Assembly: GCF_002933465.1 (NCBI RefSeq)
Contig: NZ_PSZE01000011.1
Span: 1 to 64,000, forward strand
Direction of reading: 5' to 3'
Length of the DNA stretch: 64,000 nucleotides
Source: Nocardia nova
GTDB taxonomy: Bacteria > Actinomycetota > Actinomycetes > Mycobacteriales > Mycobacteriaceae
Part shown: in pieces, positions 24,947 to 33,194 of the stretch
Layout: every line of letters starts with the position of its first letter
Numbering within the stretch: the first letter of the stretch is position 1
The notes under the pieces: generated by a model
Seen by the model: only the letters and a program-made list of their open reading frames with translations
Databases searched by the model: none
What the model was told of the DNA's origin: nothing
Translations under genes and position numbers: made by a program

Positions 24947-25065
24947 GCGGTGTGACCGGGGTGAAGAAGTTGACCAGGTTGCCGTCCGGGTCGCGGACCA
25001 GCAACGACCGGTTGCCCCCACGGCATCGTGGTCGGTTCGGCGACGATACCGGTGCCGGACAGCAC
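24947..25065 (-). pseudogene. Remnant of a VOC (glyoxalase-fold) gene, frameshifted
   Basis: On the minus strand, VLSGTGIVAEPTTMPWG is followed, after a one-base shift at a GGGGG run near 25019, by NRSLLVRDPDGNLVNFFTPV. Joined, these read as the C-terminal third of a typical VOC protein ending in the metal-ligand strand. An in-frame stop lies upstream near 25090 and no N-terminal part exists. It is placed where a divergent target gene of the adjacent LysR regulator would be expected, so it may be the decayed partner. Confidence 0.65.
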
Positions 25066-25098
25066 CGATCGACGATTCGAGACAGGGGACTACATCCG

Positions 25099-26088
25099 AT
25101 GGTTGGGTCAGGGGCTGTGGGCCGGGACCTCGATCTGGCGGCGGTGCGGGCGTTCGTCGCCGCGGCCGAGGAGCGGCAGTTCAGTCTCGCCGCCGTCGTT
25201 CTCGGCATCAGTCAGCAGGCCGTGTCGAAGCGGATAGCGAAGCTGGAGGCCCAGCTCGGGACGGCGCTGTTCGACCGCGTACCCGCTGGCATAGTGCCGA
25301 CCGCCGCTGGCACGCGGCTGCTGCCGCACGCGCGAGCGCTGGTGGCGGTGGCCGAGACCGCGGTGGCGGCGGTCTGTGAGATGCCGCGCCCGCTGCGCGT
25401 CGCGGTGCAGGGCGAGCGCCAGGGCGCGACCGAGCAGATGCGGTTCTACCTCGACCGCAACCCCGGCGCCGAGACCGAGATCGTGATCTCGAACGTCTTC
25501 GTGACGTCGCGGGACATGGTGGTGCACGGCCGCGCCGACGCCGCATTCGCCCGCCCCTCGGGCGGCCCCCGCCCCCTGCCGCCCGATATCGCGGCCGTTC
25601 CCGCCTACGTCGATCCGGTGCATCTGCTCGTCGGCAGGGACCATCCGCTGGCCGGGCGCTCGGCGGTGCCGCTCGCCGAGCTGGCCGCCTACACGGTGTG
25701 GATTCCGGGCGCCGGGGTGGCGTCGGAATGGGCCGACTTCTATCGCGAACTGAGTGAATTCTGCGGTGTCACCATCGATACGACACCGCGCGACCGCACC
25801 CGGTTCCCCGGGCCCGACGGTATCGAAGCCATGCTCGCACGCATCGCGGAATCCGACACCCTGGCCACCGTCAGCAGCGATCATTTCCGCAATCCGTGGC
25901 ACCCGCACATCCGGCGGGTGCCGATCGTCGACCCGACGCCGGCCTATCCGCATGCGCTGCTGTGGTCGACCGCCAACACCCATCCGGGGCTGTCGCATCT
26001 GATCGAGCATTTCCGCACGACCTACAACCGCGACATCGCCGCCGGCTGCTGGCTGCCCGCCGCCGACCGCGAGCGATTCGCGGGCTGA
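25099..26088 (+). CDS. LysR-family transcriptional regulator
   Basis: 329 residues. The N-terminal winged helix reads LDLAAVRAFVAAAEERQFSLAAVVLGISQQAVSKRIAKLEAQLG. The C-terminal periplasmic-binding-type domain has LRVAVQGERQGATEQM and DMVVHGRADAAFARPSG. The ATG at 25099 is the start closest to the domain, though no strong ribosome site precedes it. LysR genes usually control a divergent neighbour, but here the divergent sequence is a broken VOC remnant, so the regulator may be orphaned. Confidence 0.85.
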   Translation: MVGSGAVGRDLDLAAVRAFVAAAEERQFSLAAVVLGISQQAVSKRIAKLEAQLGTALFDRVPAGIVPTAAGTRLLPHARALVAVAETAVAAVCEMPRPLRVAVQGERQGATEQMRFYLDRNPGAETEIVISNVFVTSRDMVVHGRADAAFARPSGGPRPLPPDIAAVPAYVDPVHLLVGRDHPLAGRSAVPLAELAAYTVWIPGAGVASEWADFYRELSEFCGVTIDTTPRDRTRFPGPDGIEAMLARIAESDTLATVSSDHFRNPWHPHIRRVPIVDPTPAYPHALLWSTANTHPGLSHLIEHFRTTYNRDIAAGCWLPAADRERFAG

Positions 26089-26140
26089 TCGCCGCGAATG
26101 CGGCTGCGCCCCTGCGCATTCGGTTCGGGACCGACGCAGA

Positions 26141-26752
26141 TCAGGAACCGGTACGCACGGCCGGGCGGTCCGGATGATCCCAGCGCACATCGAAGGTGGG
26201 CATGTCGTCGTGCTCGCGCTCGTGGCGCAGTAGCGCGGGCACGGTCCATCGGTCGGCGGGATCGGTTCGGCGCAGCAGTGCCGATTCCGACATCTGCAAC
26301 CGCACGGTGACATCGAAATCCAAACCCCGGCCGAGCAACATCGGTCCCGCGACCACCAGGACGAGGCCCGGTTCGGCCGACTGCATGCGCGCCCGAGCGG
26401 ATCGATCCTCGACTTCGTCCCACAGCGCGGGCAGCCACCGCCCGCGCCGGCGTACCGCTTCCAGCACTTCCCGATCCAGGGCGGCATAGTCGAACCAGGC
26501 TGTGCGATAGGTCGCCTCGTCGCGCCCGAACTCCAGCCGCAGCGATGCCGGGCGAACGAAGTCGTGCAACCACACCCGCTCGGCGGGCCGCCCCCGCGTG
26601 CGGATCCGTTCGACGATCCGATCGGCCGGTTCGCGCGGCCGGGCGCCGTCGGCCCCGTCGACGGCTACCACGACCGGCCCCGGCAGAGCGAGAGCGGCCG
26701 CGGCGACCCGCTCGATCAGCCCGTCCACGGCGATCGGTTCGTATGCGGGCAT
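26141..26752 (-). CDS. Uridine-kinase-like P-loop fold protein without Walker A
   Basis: 203 residues. The layout matches small uridine-kinase-like NTPases: VVVAVDGADGA at strand 1, then WLHDFVRPASLRLEFGRDE, TAWFDYAALDREVL, and a C-terminal LVLVVAGPMLLGRGLDFDVTVRL and LLRHEREHDDMPTFDVRWDHPDRP. At the place of the Walker A G-K-T it reads DGARPREPADRI, so the phosphate-binding lysine is absent. Either it does not bind ATP in the usual way or it has lost activity. It is divergent from the transporter gene with no shared function evident. Confidence 0.6.
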   Translation of the reverse strand: MPAYEPIAVDGLIERVAAAALALPGPVVVAVDGADGARPREPADRIVERIRTRGRPAERVWLHDFVRPASLRLEFGRDEATYRTAWFDYAALDREVLEAVRRRGRWLPALWDEVEDRSARARMQSAEPGLVLVVAGPMLLGRGLDFDVTVRLQMSESALLRRTDPADRWTVPALLRHEREHDDMPTFDVRWDHPDRPAVRTGS

Positions 26753-26809
26753 CCGCCTATCATGCCCGGCGCCGCGCGGATCGCGGAGAGTCGCCCGCTG
26801 CCTGGGTTT

Positions 26810-26831
26810 GCCATCGCATAGCCTGAGCGGG
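26810..26831. repeat. 22-base direct repeat, copy 1 (promoter-like)
   Basis: GCCATCGCATAGCCTGAGCG plus GG recurs at 28410-28431 with one mismatch. Both copies contain a TAGCCT -10-like box and lie upstream of a plus-strand gene (the transporter here, tesB at the second). Confidence 0.55.
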
Positions 26832-26938
26832 TCGATTCCGGGACACGGCGGTACCTGCGAGGCGATCGAACCCCCTCCGCGGAGCCCCGCCGGGGTCGGC
26901 GATCGACGGTGGTCGTGAACTCGAGGAGGTCGTGGTCC

Positions 26939-28372
26939 GTGGCGGTGCTGGTCCCGCGTGAACATCCGAGGCGGTGGTCGCTCGACGACATCGTCGTCAC
27001 CGATCCACCGATCATCCGGCGGGCGATCGGCGCCGCGAGTATCGGCAACATCACCGAGTGGTACGACTTCGGCGTCTACGCGTATTTCGAGCCGACCATC
27101 AAGGACGTGTTCTTTTCCCATCTCGGGGACACCGCCGGCACGATCGCTACCTTCGGGCTGTTCGCGGTGGCATTCCTCGTCCGCCCGTTCGGCGGGATGT
27201 TCTTCGGGCCACTGGCCGACCGCGTCGGCCGCAACCAGGTGCTCGCCACCACGATGATCCTGATGGCGGCCGGCACGTTCGCCATCGGCTGTATCCCGGA
27301 TCAGAACACGATCGGGATCTGGGCCCCGATGTTGTTGCTGTGCGCGCGGTTGCTGCAGGGTTTCTCGACCGGTGGCGAATACGGCAACGCCATGACCTTC
27401 ATCGCCGAATACGCACCCGACCGGCGGCGCGGATTCCTCGGCAGCTGGCTGGAATTCGGCACCTTCACCGGATATCTGCTGGGCGCCCTGGTGGTCACGC
27501 TCGCCGACGCCACCCTCACCGACGAGCAGCTGCTGTCCTGGGGCTGGCGGCTGCCGTTCTTCGTCGCCTTGCCGCTGGGTGTCGTCGGCGTCTACTTGCG
27601 GATGCGGCTGGCCGACACCCCGGCCTTCGCCGCCCTGGAGAAGGAATCCGAGGAACGGGAGAAGGCGAACAAGACCGGCGAGGAGGCGAAGATCCTGGCC
27701 CGGCTGTGGCCGTACGTGCTGGTCTGCATGGGACTGGTGGTCGTGTGGAATGTCACCAACTACATGCTGACCTCCTATATGCCGACCTACGTCACCTCGA
27801 CCGTGCCCGACCGAACCGGCGGCGGCGTGTCCGCCTCGGCGTCGCAGTGGCTGCAGATCGCGGTGATGGCCATCGCGCTGCTGACCATCCCGGTGATCGG
27901 CCTGATCTCCGATCGGGTCGGCCGCAAACCGATCATCTGGGCCGGCATCATCGCGCTGCTGGTGCTGGCGTTTCCGATGGTCCTGCTGGTGCGCACCGAC
28001 AACGCGTTCGCCGTGTTCCTGGGCCTGCTCATGATGGGCCTGACCCTCATCTGCTTCAGCGCGACCATGCCATCCACCCTGCCGTCGCTGTTCCCCACGA
28101 AGGTGCGCGGGGCGGGGCTGTCGGTGTCGTTCAACGTCGCGGTCTCGCTGTTCGCCGGCACCACCTCGGTGGTGGTCGGCGCGCTCGTGGGCGTGACGGG
28201 CGATCTGAACTGGCCGGCGTACTACCTGATCATCGCGGGGCTGGTGGGTGCGATCTCGGTGTACTTCCTGCAGGAGCCCAACGGCCGGCACATGTGGGGC
28301 TCGGCGCCGGCCGCGCGGTCCGCGGAAGAGGCGAGGGAACTGATCGGATCGCAGGGCGAGCGGGCGTCGTGA
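26939..28372 (+). CDS. Major facilitator, metabolite:H+ symporter (MHS) family
   Basis: 477 residues with 12 hydrophobic segments. The start IGNITEWYDFGVYAY is the hallmark of ProP/KgtP/ShiA-type transporters, with the loop 2-3 motif GPLADRVGRNQVL and its second-half copy LISDRVGRKPII. Typical substrates are proline, betaine, alpha-ketoglutarate, citrate or shikimate. The C-terminal end shows no coiled coil of the osmosensing ProP type, so an organic acid is as likely as an osmolyte. The GTG at 26939 follows GAGGAGG by nine bases. It appears inserted between pdxS and tesB. Confidence 0.88.
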   Translation: MAVLVPREHPRRWSLDDIVVTDPPIIRRAIGAASIGNITEWYDFGVYAYFEPTIKDVFFSHLGDTAGTIATFGLFAVAFLVRPFGGMFFGPLADRVGRNQVLATTMILMAAGTFAIGCIPDQNTIGIWAPMLLLCARLLQGFSTGGEYGNAMTFIAEYAPDRRRGFLGSWLEFGTFTGYLLGALVVTLADATLTDEQLLSWGWRLPFFVALPLGVVGVYLRMRLADTPAFAALEKESEEREKANKTGEEAKILARLWPYVLVCMGLVVVWNVTNYMLTSYMPTYVTSTVPDRTGGGVSASASQWLQIAVMAIALLTIPVIGLISDRVGRKPIIWAGIIALLVLAFPMVLLVRTDNAFAVFLGLLMMGLTLICFSATMPSTLPSLFPTKVRGAGLSVSFNVAVSLFAGTTSVVVGALVGVTGDLNWPAYYLIIAGLVGAISVYFLQEPNGRHMWGSAPAARSAEEARELIGSQGERAS

Positions 28373-28409
28373 GCGGTGTCACGGCGGAGGGTCGCGCCGG
28401 GTCGGGGTC

Positions 28410-28431
28410 GCCATCGCTTAGCCTGAGCGGG
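28410..28431. repeat. 22-base direct repeat, copy 2 (tesB promoter)
   Basis: Same string as at 26810 with T for A in the ninth position. TAGCCT (28419-28424) is a plausible -10 box for tesB, giving a leader of roughly 24 bases. Confidence 0.55.
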
Positions 28432-28453
28432 GCACGTGGCGGAAGGACGGTAC

Positions 28454-29269
28454 ATGGCGACGATCGAAGAGGCACTGGAGATCGAGCGGCTCGAGCGGGA
28501 CATCTTCCGCGGCGCGATCATCAAATCGCAGCTGGCGCGCACATTCGGCGGTCAGGTTGCCGGGCAGGCGCTGGTCTCGGCCGTACGCACCGTGGAACCG
28601 CGCTTCGAGGTGCATTCGCTGCACGGATACTTCCTGCGCCCCGGCAATCCGGCCGAGCAGACCCTGTACCTGGTGGAACGGATTCGCGACGGTCGCTCGT
28701 TCTGCACCCGCCGGGTCACCGGGGTCCAGGACGGCGAGGCGATCTTCACCATGTCGGCGTCCTTCCACGTCGGCGACGAGGGCCCCGAACATCAGGACCG
28801 GATGCCGGAAGTTCCCCTGCCGCAGGACATTCCGGACGAACGCGCGGCGATGAGCCCGGAGCGGCTGTTGCTGATGCGGGAATGGGAGCACTGGGACATC
28901 CGGCTGGTCCCGCAGGAACAGGTGGTGCGGCGCGACGGCCTGGCCTCGCAGCAGCAGGTCTGGTTCCGCTACCGCCACCCGCTGCCCGACGACCCGCTGT
29001 TCCACGTCTGCACCCTCGCCTACATGAGCGATATGACCCTGCTCGGTTCGTCGAAGGTCACCCACCTCGACGAACCGACCCAGGACGCGTCGCTGGACCA
29101 CGCGATGTGGTTCCTACGCCCCTTCCGCGCCGACGAATGGCTGCTCTACGACCAGAATTCACCGTCCGCTGGCTACGGCCGCGCGCTCACCAGCGGGCGG
29201 ATCTTCAACCAGCGCGGACAGTTCGTCGCCCAGGTCGTGCAGGAAGGGCTCATCCGCACACCGCGGTAG
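28454..29269 (+). CDS. tesB: Acyl-CoA thioesterase II
   Basis: 271-residue double hot-dog enzyme that hydrolyses acyl-CoA to free acid and CoA. Recognisable segments are FGGQVAGQALVSAVRTV, HSLHGYFLRPGNP (substrate loop), and MWFLRPFRADEWLLYDQNSPSAGYGRAL with the catalytic region. The ATG at 28454 follows GGAAGGACGG. In mycobacteria tesB2 lies between pdxS and pdxT; here it keeps its place next to pdxT. Confidence 0.95.
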   Translation: MATIEEALEIERLERDIFRGAIIKSQLARTFGGQVAGQALVSAVRTVEPRFEVHSLHGYFLRPGNPAEQTLYLVERIRDGRSFCTRRVTGVQDGEAIFTMSASFHVGDEGPEHQDRMPEVPLPQDIPDERAAMSPERLLLMREWEHWDIRLVPQEQVVRRDGLASQQQVWFRYRHPLPDDPLFHVCTLAYMSDMTLLGSSKVTHLDEPTQDASLDHAMWFLRPFRADEWLLYDQNSPSAGYGRALTSGRIFNQRGQFVAQVVQEGLIRTPR

Positions 29270-29324
29270 GTGAGCGGCGCCACAACGGCGGTGGCCGCGG
29301 GCCGCGGCCGCGCCGCGCGACTCG

Positions 29325-29330
29325 TATGCT
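29325..29330 (+). promoter_or_regulatory. -10 box of pdxT, leaderless
   Basis: TATGCT ends six bases before the GTG of pdxT, predicting transcription from the codon. No ribosome site is present, which agrees. Confidence 0.45.
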
Positions 29331-29336
29331 CGTGCC

Positions 29337-29999
29337 GTGAAACCGACCATTGGCGTGCTGGCTCTGCAGGGTGACGTGCGTGAGCACTTCCACGCGCTGG
29401 CCGCGTGCGATGCCGAACCGGTGAGTGTGCGACGGGAATCGGAACTCGAGTCCGTCGACGCGCTCGTGCTGCCCGGCGGCGAATCCACCGCGATCAGCAA
29501 ACTGCTCGAGGTGTTCGAGTTGCTGGAGCCGCTGCGGGCGCGGCTGCGCGCGGGTATGCCGGCCTTCGGCTCGTGTGCCGGGATGATCCTGCTGGCGTCG
29601 GAGGTGCTCGACACCCGTCCCGATGCGCAGTCGCTGTCCGGCATCGATATGACGGTGCGGCGCAACGCCTTCGGACGTCAGGTCGATTCCTTCGAGACCG
29701 ATCTCGACTTCACCGGACTCGACGATCCCATCCGCGCGGTGTTCATCCGGGCGCCCTGGGTGGAACGTGTCGGCGACGGCGTCGAGGTCCTGGCTCGCGT
29801 CCCGCACCGCCCGCGACCGGGCACCGTGGTCGCCGAAGACCCGTCGGTGGGCGACCCGCGGGAGGCGGCGGGCCGGATCGTCGCGGTCCGGCAGGGCTCG
29901 GTCATCGCGACCTCGTTCCATCCCGAGGTGACCGGAGATCTGCGCGTGCATCGCCTGTTCGTCGACTCGGTCCGGGCCGCGGTGGCCGCCGGCACCTGA
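29337..29999 (+). CDS. pdxT: Pyridoxal 5'-phosphate synthase, glutaminase subunit PdxT
   Basis: 220-residue class I glutamine amidotransferase that passes ammonia to PdxS. It begins IGVLALQGDVREH, has LVLPGGEST, the nucleophile Cys80 in FGSCAGMI, and the His-Glu pair in TSFHPEVTGD. GTG 29337 fixes the start directly before the conserved strand. It is separated from yebC by 122 bases with its own promoter-like region. Confidence 0.96.
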   Translation: MKPTIGVLALQGDVREHFHALAACDAEPVSVRRESELESVDALVLPGGESTAISKLLEVFELLEPLRARLRAGMPAFGSCAGMILLASEVLDTRPDAQSLSGIDMTVRRNAFGRQVDSFETDLDFTGLDDPIRAVFIRAPWVERVGDGVEVLARVPHRPRPGTVVAEDPSVGDPREAAGRIVAVRQGSVIATSFHPEVTGDLRVHRLFVDSVRAAVAAGT

Positions 30000-30121
30000 C
30001 CGTTCGCCGTGCACCCCGACCGGGCGGTGGCGGACCGGGCAGTAGACTGCACAGCGATCGCCGGAACGCAGATCGCGAATCTGCCCGGGCCTCGAGCACA
30101 CCGACCTGAAGGAAGTAGGGA

Positions 30122-30874
30122 ATGAGCGGCCACTCCAAATGGGCCACCACCAAGCACAAGAAGGCCGTGATCGATGCCAAGCGCGGCAAGATGTTCGCGA
30201 AACTGATCAAGAACATCGAGGTCGCGGCGCGCACCGGCGGTGGTGATCCTGGCGGAAACCCGACTCTCTACGACGCCATCCAGAAGGCGAAGAAGTCGTC
30301 GGTTCCCAACGACAACATCGAACGCGCCCGCAAGCGCGGCGGTGGTGAAGAGGCCGGCGGCGCCGACTGGCAGACCATCATGTACGAGGGCTACGGGCCC
30401 AATGGTGTTGCCGTGCTGATCGAATGCCTCACCGACAACCGCAATCGCGCCGCCGGTGAGGTGCGCGTGGCCATGACCCGCAACGGCGGCAATATGGCCG
30501 ACCCCGGTTCGGTCGCCTACCTGTTCCACCGCAAGGGCATCGTCACGCTGGAGAAGAACGGGCTCAGCGAGGACGACGTGCTGACCGCGGTGCTCGACGC
30601 GGGCGCCGAGGAGGTCAACGACCTCGGTGATTCGTTCGAGATCATCAGCGACCCCAGCGACCTGATCGCCGTGCGCACGGCGCTGCAGGAGGCCGGCATC
30701 GATTACGACTCCGCCGAATCCGGTTTCCAGCCCTCGGTATCGGTGGCGGTCGACGCCGACGGCGCCCGCAAGGTGTTCAAACTCGTCGACGCGCTGGAAG
30801 ACAGCGACGACGTGCAAAATGTGTACACCAACGTCGACGTCTCCGACGAGATCCTCGCCGAACTCGACGCCTGA
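30122..30874 (+). CDS. yebC: YebC/PmpR-family translation and regulatory protein
   Basis: 250 residues beginning with the family hallmark SGHSKWATTKHKKAVIDAKRGKMFAKL. The middle has YEGYGPNGVAVLIECLTDN and the C terminus a conserved acidic end. YebC1-type proteins are reported to relieve ribosome stalling at proline stretches or to act as regulators. In mycobacteria it sits at Rv2603c between pdxT and the ruv genes, as here. ATG 30122 follows AAGGAAGTAGGG. The hairpin at 30884 ends the transcript. Confidence 0.95.
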   Translation: MSGHSKWATTKHKKAVIDAKRGKMFAKLIKNIEVAARTGGGDPGGNPTLYDAIQKAKKSSVPNDNIERARKRGGGEEAGGADWQTIMYEGYGPNGVAVLIECLTDNRNRAAGEVRVAMTRNGGNMADPGSVAYLFHRKGIVTLEKNGLSEDDVLTAVLDAGAEEVNDLGDSFEIISDPSDLIAVRTALQEAGIDYDSAESGFQPSVSVAVDADGARKVFKLVDALEDSDDVQNVYTNVDVSDEILAELDA

Positions 30875-30883
30875 TCCGTACCA

Positions 30884-30924
30884 CCGCGGGGCCGCTGCCG
30901 GATGTGCCGGCGGCGGCCCCGCGG
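30884..30924. terminator. Bidirectional terminator between yebC and the esterase gene
   Basis: An 18-base-pair stem (30884-30901 with 30907-30924, one G-T pair) around the loop ATGTG, located ten bases after yebC and eight bases before the stop of the convergent esterase gene. Confidence 0.8.
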
Positions 30925-30931
30925 CTTGTGA

Positions 30932-32407
30932 TCAGGTGTGTACGGGCAGTCCGAGCCGCGCCGACACCCACGGCAGCGACGAGGTGAACGCGGCCGCAGC
31001 GAACTGCCAGGTATGCCCGCCCTGAGTGGTGTGGATGGTGCACTCGATGCCGACCGCGCGGCCCTGACCACACAGTTTCTCGGCGGCGCCGACCTCCCCG
31101 GTATCCATGACGCCGTCCTGGCCGCCGACGCCGATGCGGCTCTCGTCGACCTGCGGCATATGGAACCGGCCGCCGTCCGTACCGGTGTGGTCCGGGCGGT
31201 GCGGCGGCGTCAGATCGTCGAACAGTCCGGCGACATCGGTGTAGGGGCCGTGTTTCGCCATCACCGTCAGCGGGTCGAAGCGGTCGTAGGCGGCCGCGTC
31301 GCCGCCGTAGAGGCGGGAGATCGTCTGCTCCTTGGTTCCGGAGGTCGGGCCGACATCGCCCGCGATATCGACGAAGGTGTGGAACAGCTCCGGATGCATC
31401 ACGGTCAGGTCGGTGGCGCAGGTGCCGCCCATCGACCAGCCGACCACCGCCCACTTCGCCGGGTCGGCCGGCACGCCGAAATGCGAGTCCACATACGGCA
31501 CAACATCTTTCGTGAGATGGTCGGCGGCGGCGCCGCGCGGCCCGTCGACGCATTCGGTGTCGTTGTTGAAGCTGCCCGAGGAGTCGACGAAGACCAGGAC
31601 GGGGGCGCTGCCGGCGTGGGTGGCGGTGAACGCGTCGACGGCGGGCATGATCTGGCCGCTGCGTAACCAGTCGGCGGGAGTGTTGAATTCGCCGCCGATC
31701 ATCATCACGGCCGGTAGGGCGGGCGGGGTGGGCCCGGCGAACCACGCCGGTGGCAGGTAGACGTACTCGGTGCGGTGCTTGAATCCGCTGGCGCCGTCGC
31801 CGGTGTCGATCGGCACCACCACGCCGTTCGCGGGGTGGCTGTCGCGCATCGCGGCGAGTTCGTCCTGACCGGTCTGGTGGGGCAGCGGCCCGGCCGTCAG
31901 AGCACTCCACGCCGACTGCACACTCGGGTAATAGCCCACCCACTGGTTGAGCACCACCGCCGAACTGGCGATCGCGAACGGCACCGCCACGATCGCGGCG
32001 GTACGGTGCCACCACCGCGCACCCGGCCAGCCGACGACCACCAGCGCGATCGCGGCGACCGCCGCGCCCACCCAGATCCACAGCTGCGCCGGGGCGGGAT
32101 CGGAGGCCAGGCCCTCGTTGTTCATCACGGTGCGGGCCGCGAACGCGGCCACCACCCCGAGGAGGAGGCAGATCGGCACCCGGATGAGCCACCACCGCCG
32201 GCCCCATCGCACGATCGCGATCACGAGCAGGACGGCGGCGACGATCTCGATGGTCAGCGGCAGCCAGCCGTGCAACAGCGAGACGCCGTGATGAAAACCG
32301 TTGTAGGGGTTCAGTTTCGCCGAGGGAAGCTGAGGTGGCGGGGGCGGCGCCACCGCGGTGGCGGCGGTAGGCGCGGGGGCGGTCGGCGCGGGTGTCGGCA
32401 CATCCAT
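30932..32407 (-). CDS. Membrane-anchored alpha/beta-hydrolase (esterase D-type)
   Basis: About 491 residues. After a Pro/Ala-rich start, four membrane helices follow (TIEIVAAVLLVIAIV, IRVPICLLLGVVAAF, IWVGAAVAAIALVVV, AIVAVPFAIASSAVVL). The C-terminal 300 residues are an esterase-D-type hydrolase with ALPAVMMIGGEFNTPADW, the nucleophile elbow GWSMGGTCA, an acid in the DxxD region and the histidine in GGHTWQFAAAAF. Mycolyltransferases (antigen 85) share this fold, so an envelope role outside the membrane is likely. The start is uncertain: ATG 32407 chosen, GTG 32422 possible. Confidence 0.8.
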   Translation of the reverse strand: MDVPTPAPTAPAPTAATAVAPPPPPQLPSAKLNPYNGFHHGVSLLHGWLPLTIEIVAAVLLVIAIVRWGRRWWLIRVPICLLLGVVAAFAARTVMNNEGLASDPAPAQLWIWVGAAVAAIALVVVGWPGARWWHRTAAIVAVPFAIASSAVVLNQWVGYYPSVQSAWSALTAGPLPHQTGQDELAAMRDSHPANGVVVPIDTGDGASGFKHRTEYVYLPPAWFAGPTPPALPAVMMIGGEFNTPADWLRSGQIMPAVDAFTATHAGSAPVLVFVDSSGSFNNDTECVDGPRGAAADHLTKDVVPYVDSHFGVPADPAKWAVVGWSMGGTCATDLTVMHPELFHTFVDIAGDVGPTSGTKEQTISRLYGGDAAAYDRFDPLTVMAKHGPYTDVAGLFDDLTPPHRPDHTGTDGGRFHMPQVDESRIGVGGQDGVMDTGEVGAAEKLCGQGRAVGIECTIHTTQGGHTWQFAAAAFTSSLPWVSARLGLPVHT

Positions 32408-32552
32408 GGGCGCTGGGAACACGGCGTAATTGTCGGTGGCGTTCCTCGAGAAACCCTGTGAACTCGCTCGGAGTCCGGTAGGGCCGCGCGGGTGGCGTAG
32501 TCGGGTGGCGAAGTCCGGCGCCGCCCGAGTCGGCGTGGGCACAATGGGACCT

Positions 32553-33071
32553 ATGGCCGAGATCGTGCTCGTACGCGGGGATATCACCGAACAAGACGTG
32601 GACGCCGTGGTCAATGCCGCCAACTCCGGGCTGCTGGGTGGCGGTGGTGTCGACGGTGCGATCCACCGCCGCGGCGGACCCGACATCCTCGCCGCCTGCA
32701 AGCGGTTGCGGGCGACGAGCTATCCCGACGGCCTGCCCACCGGGGCGGCCGTGGCGACGACGGCCGGCAACCTTCCCGCCCGCTGGGTGATCCACACCGT
32801 CGGTCCGGTCTGGGCGGCGATACACGACCGCTCCGCCCTGCTGGCCTCCTGCTACCGCGAATCCCTGCGTGTCGCAGAGGAATTGGGTGCCCGCACGATC
32901 GCCTTCCCGGCGATCTCCACCGGTGTGTACGGCTGGCCTCTCGACGACGGCGCTCGCATCGCCCTCGACACCGTCCGGACCACCCGCACGGCCGCCACCG
33001 AGATCCGTTTCGTCCTGTTCGGCGCGACCGCTCATCGCGTCTTCGAATCCGCGCTGGCCGCACGGGAATAG
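32553..33071 (+). CDS. Macro domain protein (ADP-ribose / O-acetyl-ADP-ribose hydrolase type)
   Basis: 172 residues, a stand-alone macro domain. The catalytic loop NAANSGLLGGGGVDGAIHR with its asparagine and the glycine loop AISTGVYGWPLDDGARIA are both intact, as in enzymes that deacetylate O-acetyl-ADP-ribose or remove ADP-ribose from proteins. ATG 32553 chosen; an ATG three codons upstream is possible. It is divergent from the esterase gene and upstream of ruvCAB, with no visible link to either. Confidence 0.92.
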   Translation: MAEIVLVRGDITEQDVDAVVNAANSGLLGGGGVDGAIHRRGGPDILAACKRLRATSYPDGLPTGAAVATTAGNLPARWVIHTVGPVWAAIHDRSALLASCYRESLRVAEELGARTIAFPAISTGVYGWPLDDGARIALDTVRTTRTAATEIRFVLFGATAHRVFESALAARE

Positions 33072-33151
33072 CCGGCTTCGTCGCTCTGCGGTGCGCGGGG
33101 TCGCGGAGCCCGGGCTCCGTGTCGGTGGCCGCCGGTGCGGGGGCTCTCGGT

Positions 33152-33173
33152 TAGACTTCGAACAATTGTTCGC
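33152..33173 (+). promoter_or_regulatory. LexA (SOS) box and -10 box of ruvCAB
   Basis: TCGAACAATTGTTCGC (33158-33173) matches the actinobacterial LexA consensus TCGAAC-N4-GTTCGA in all but the last base. TAGACT (33152-33157) directly before it is a good -10 box, so bound LexA would cover the start point and the operon should be induced by DNA damage. Confidence 0.85.
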
Positions 33174-33194
33174 GACTCGACAGGGGTGCATTTC

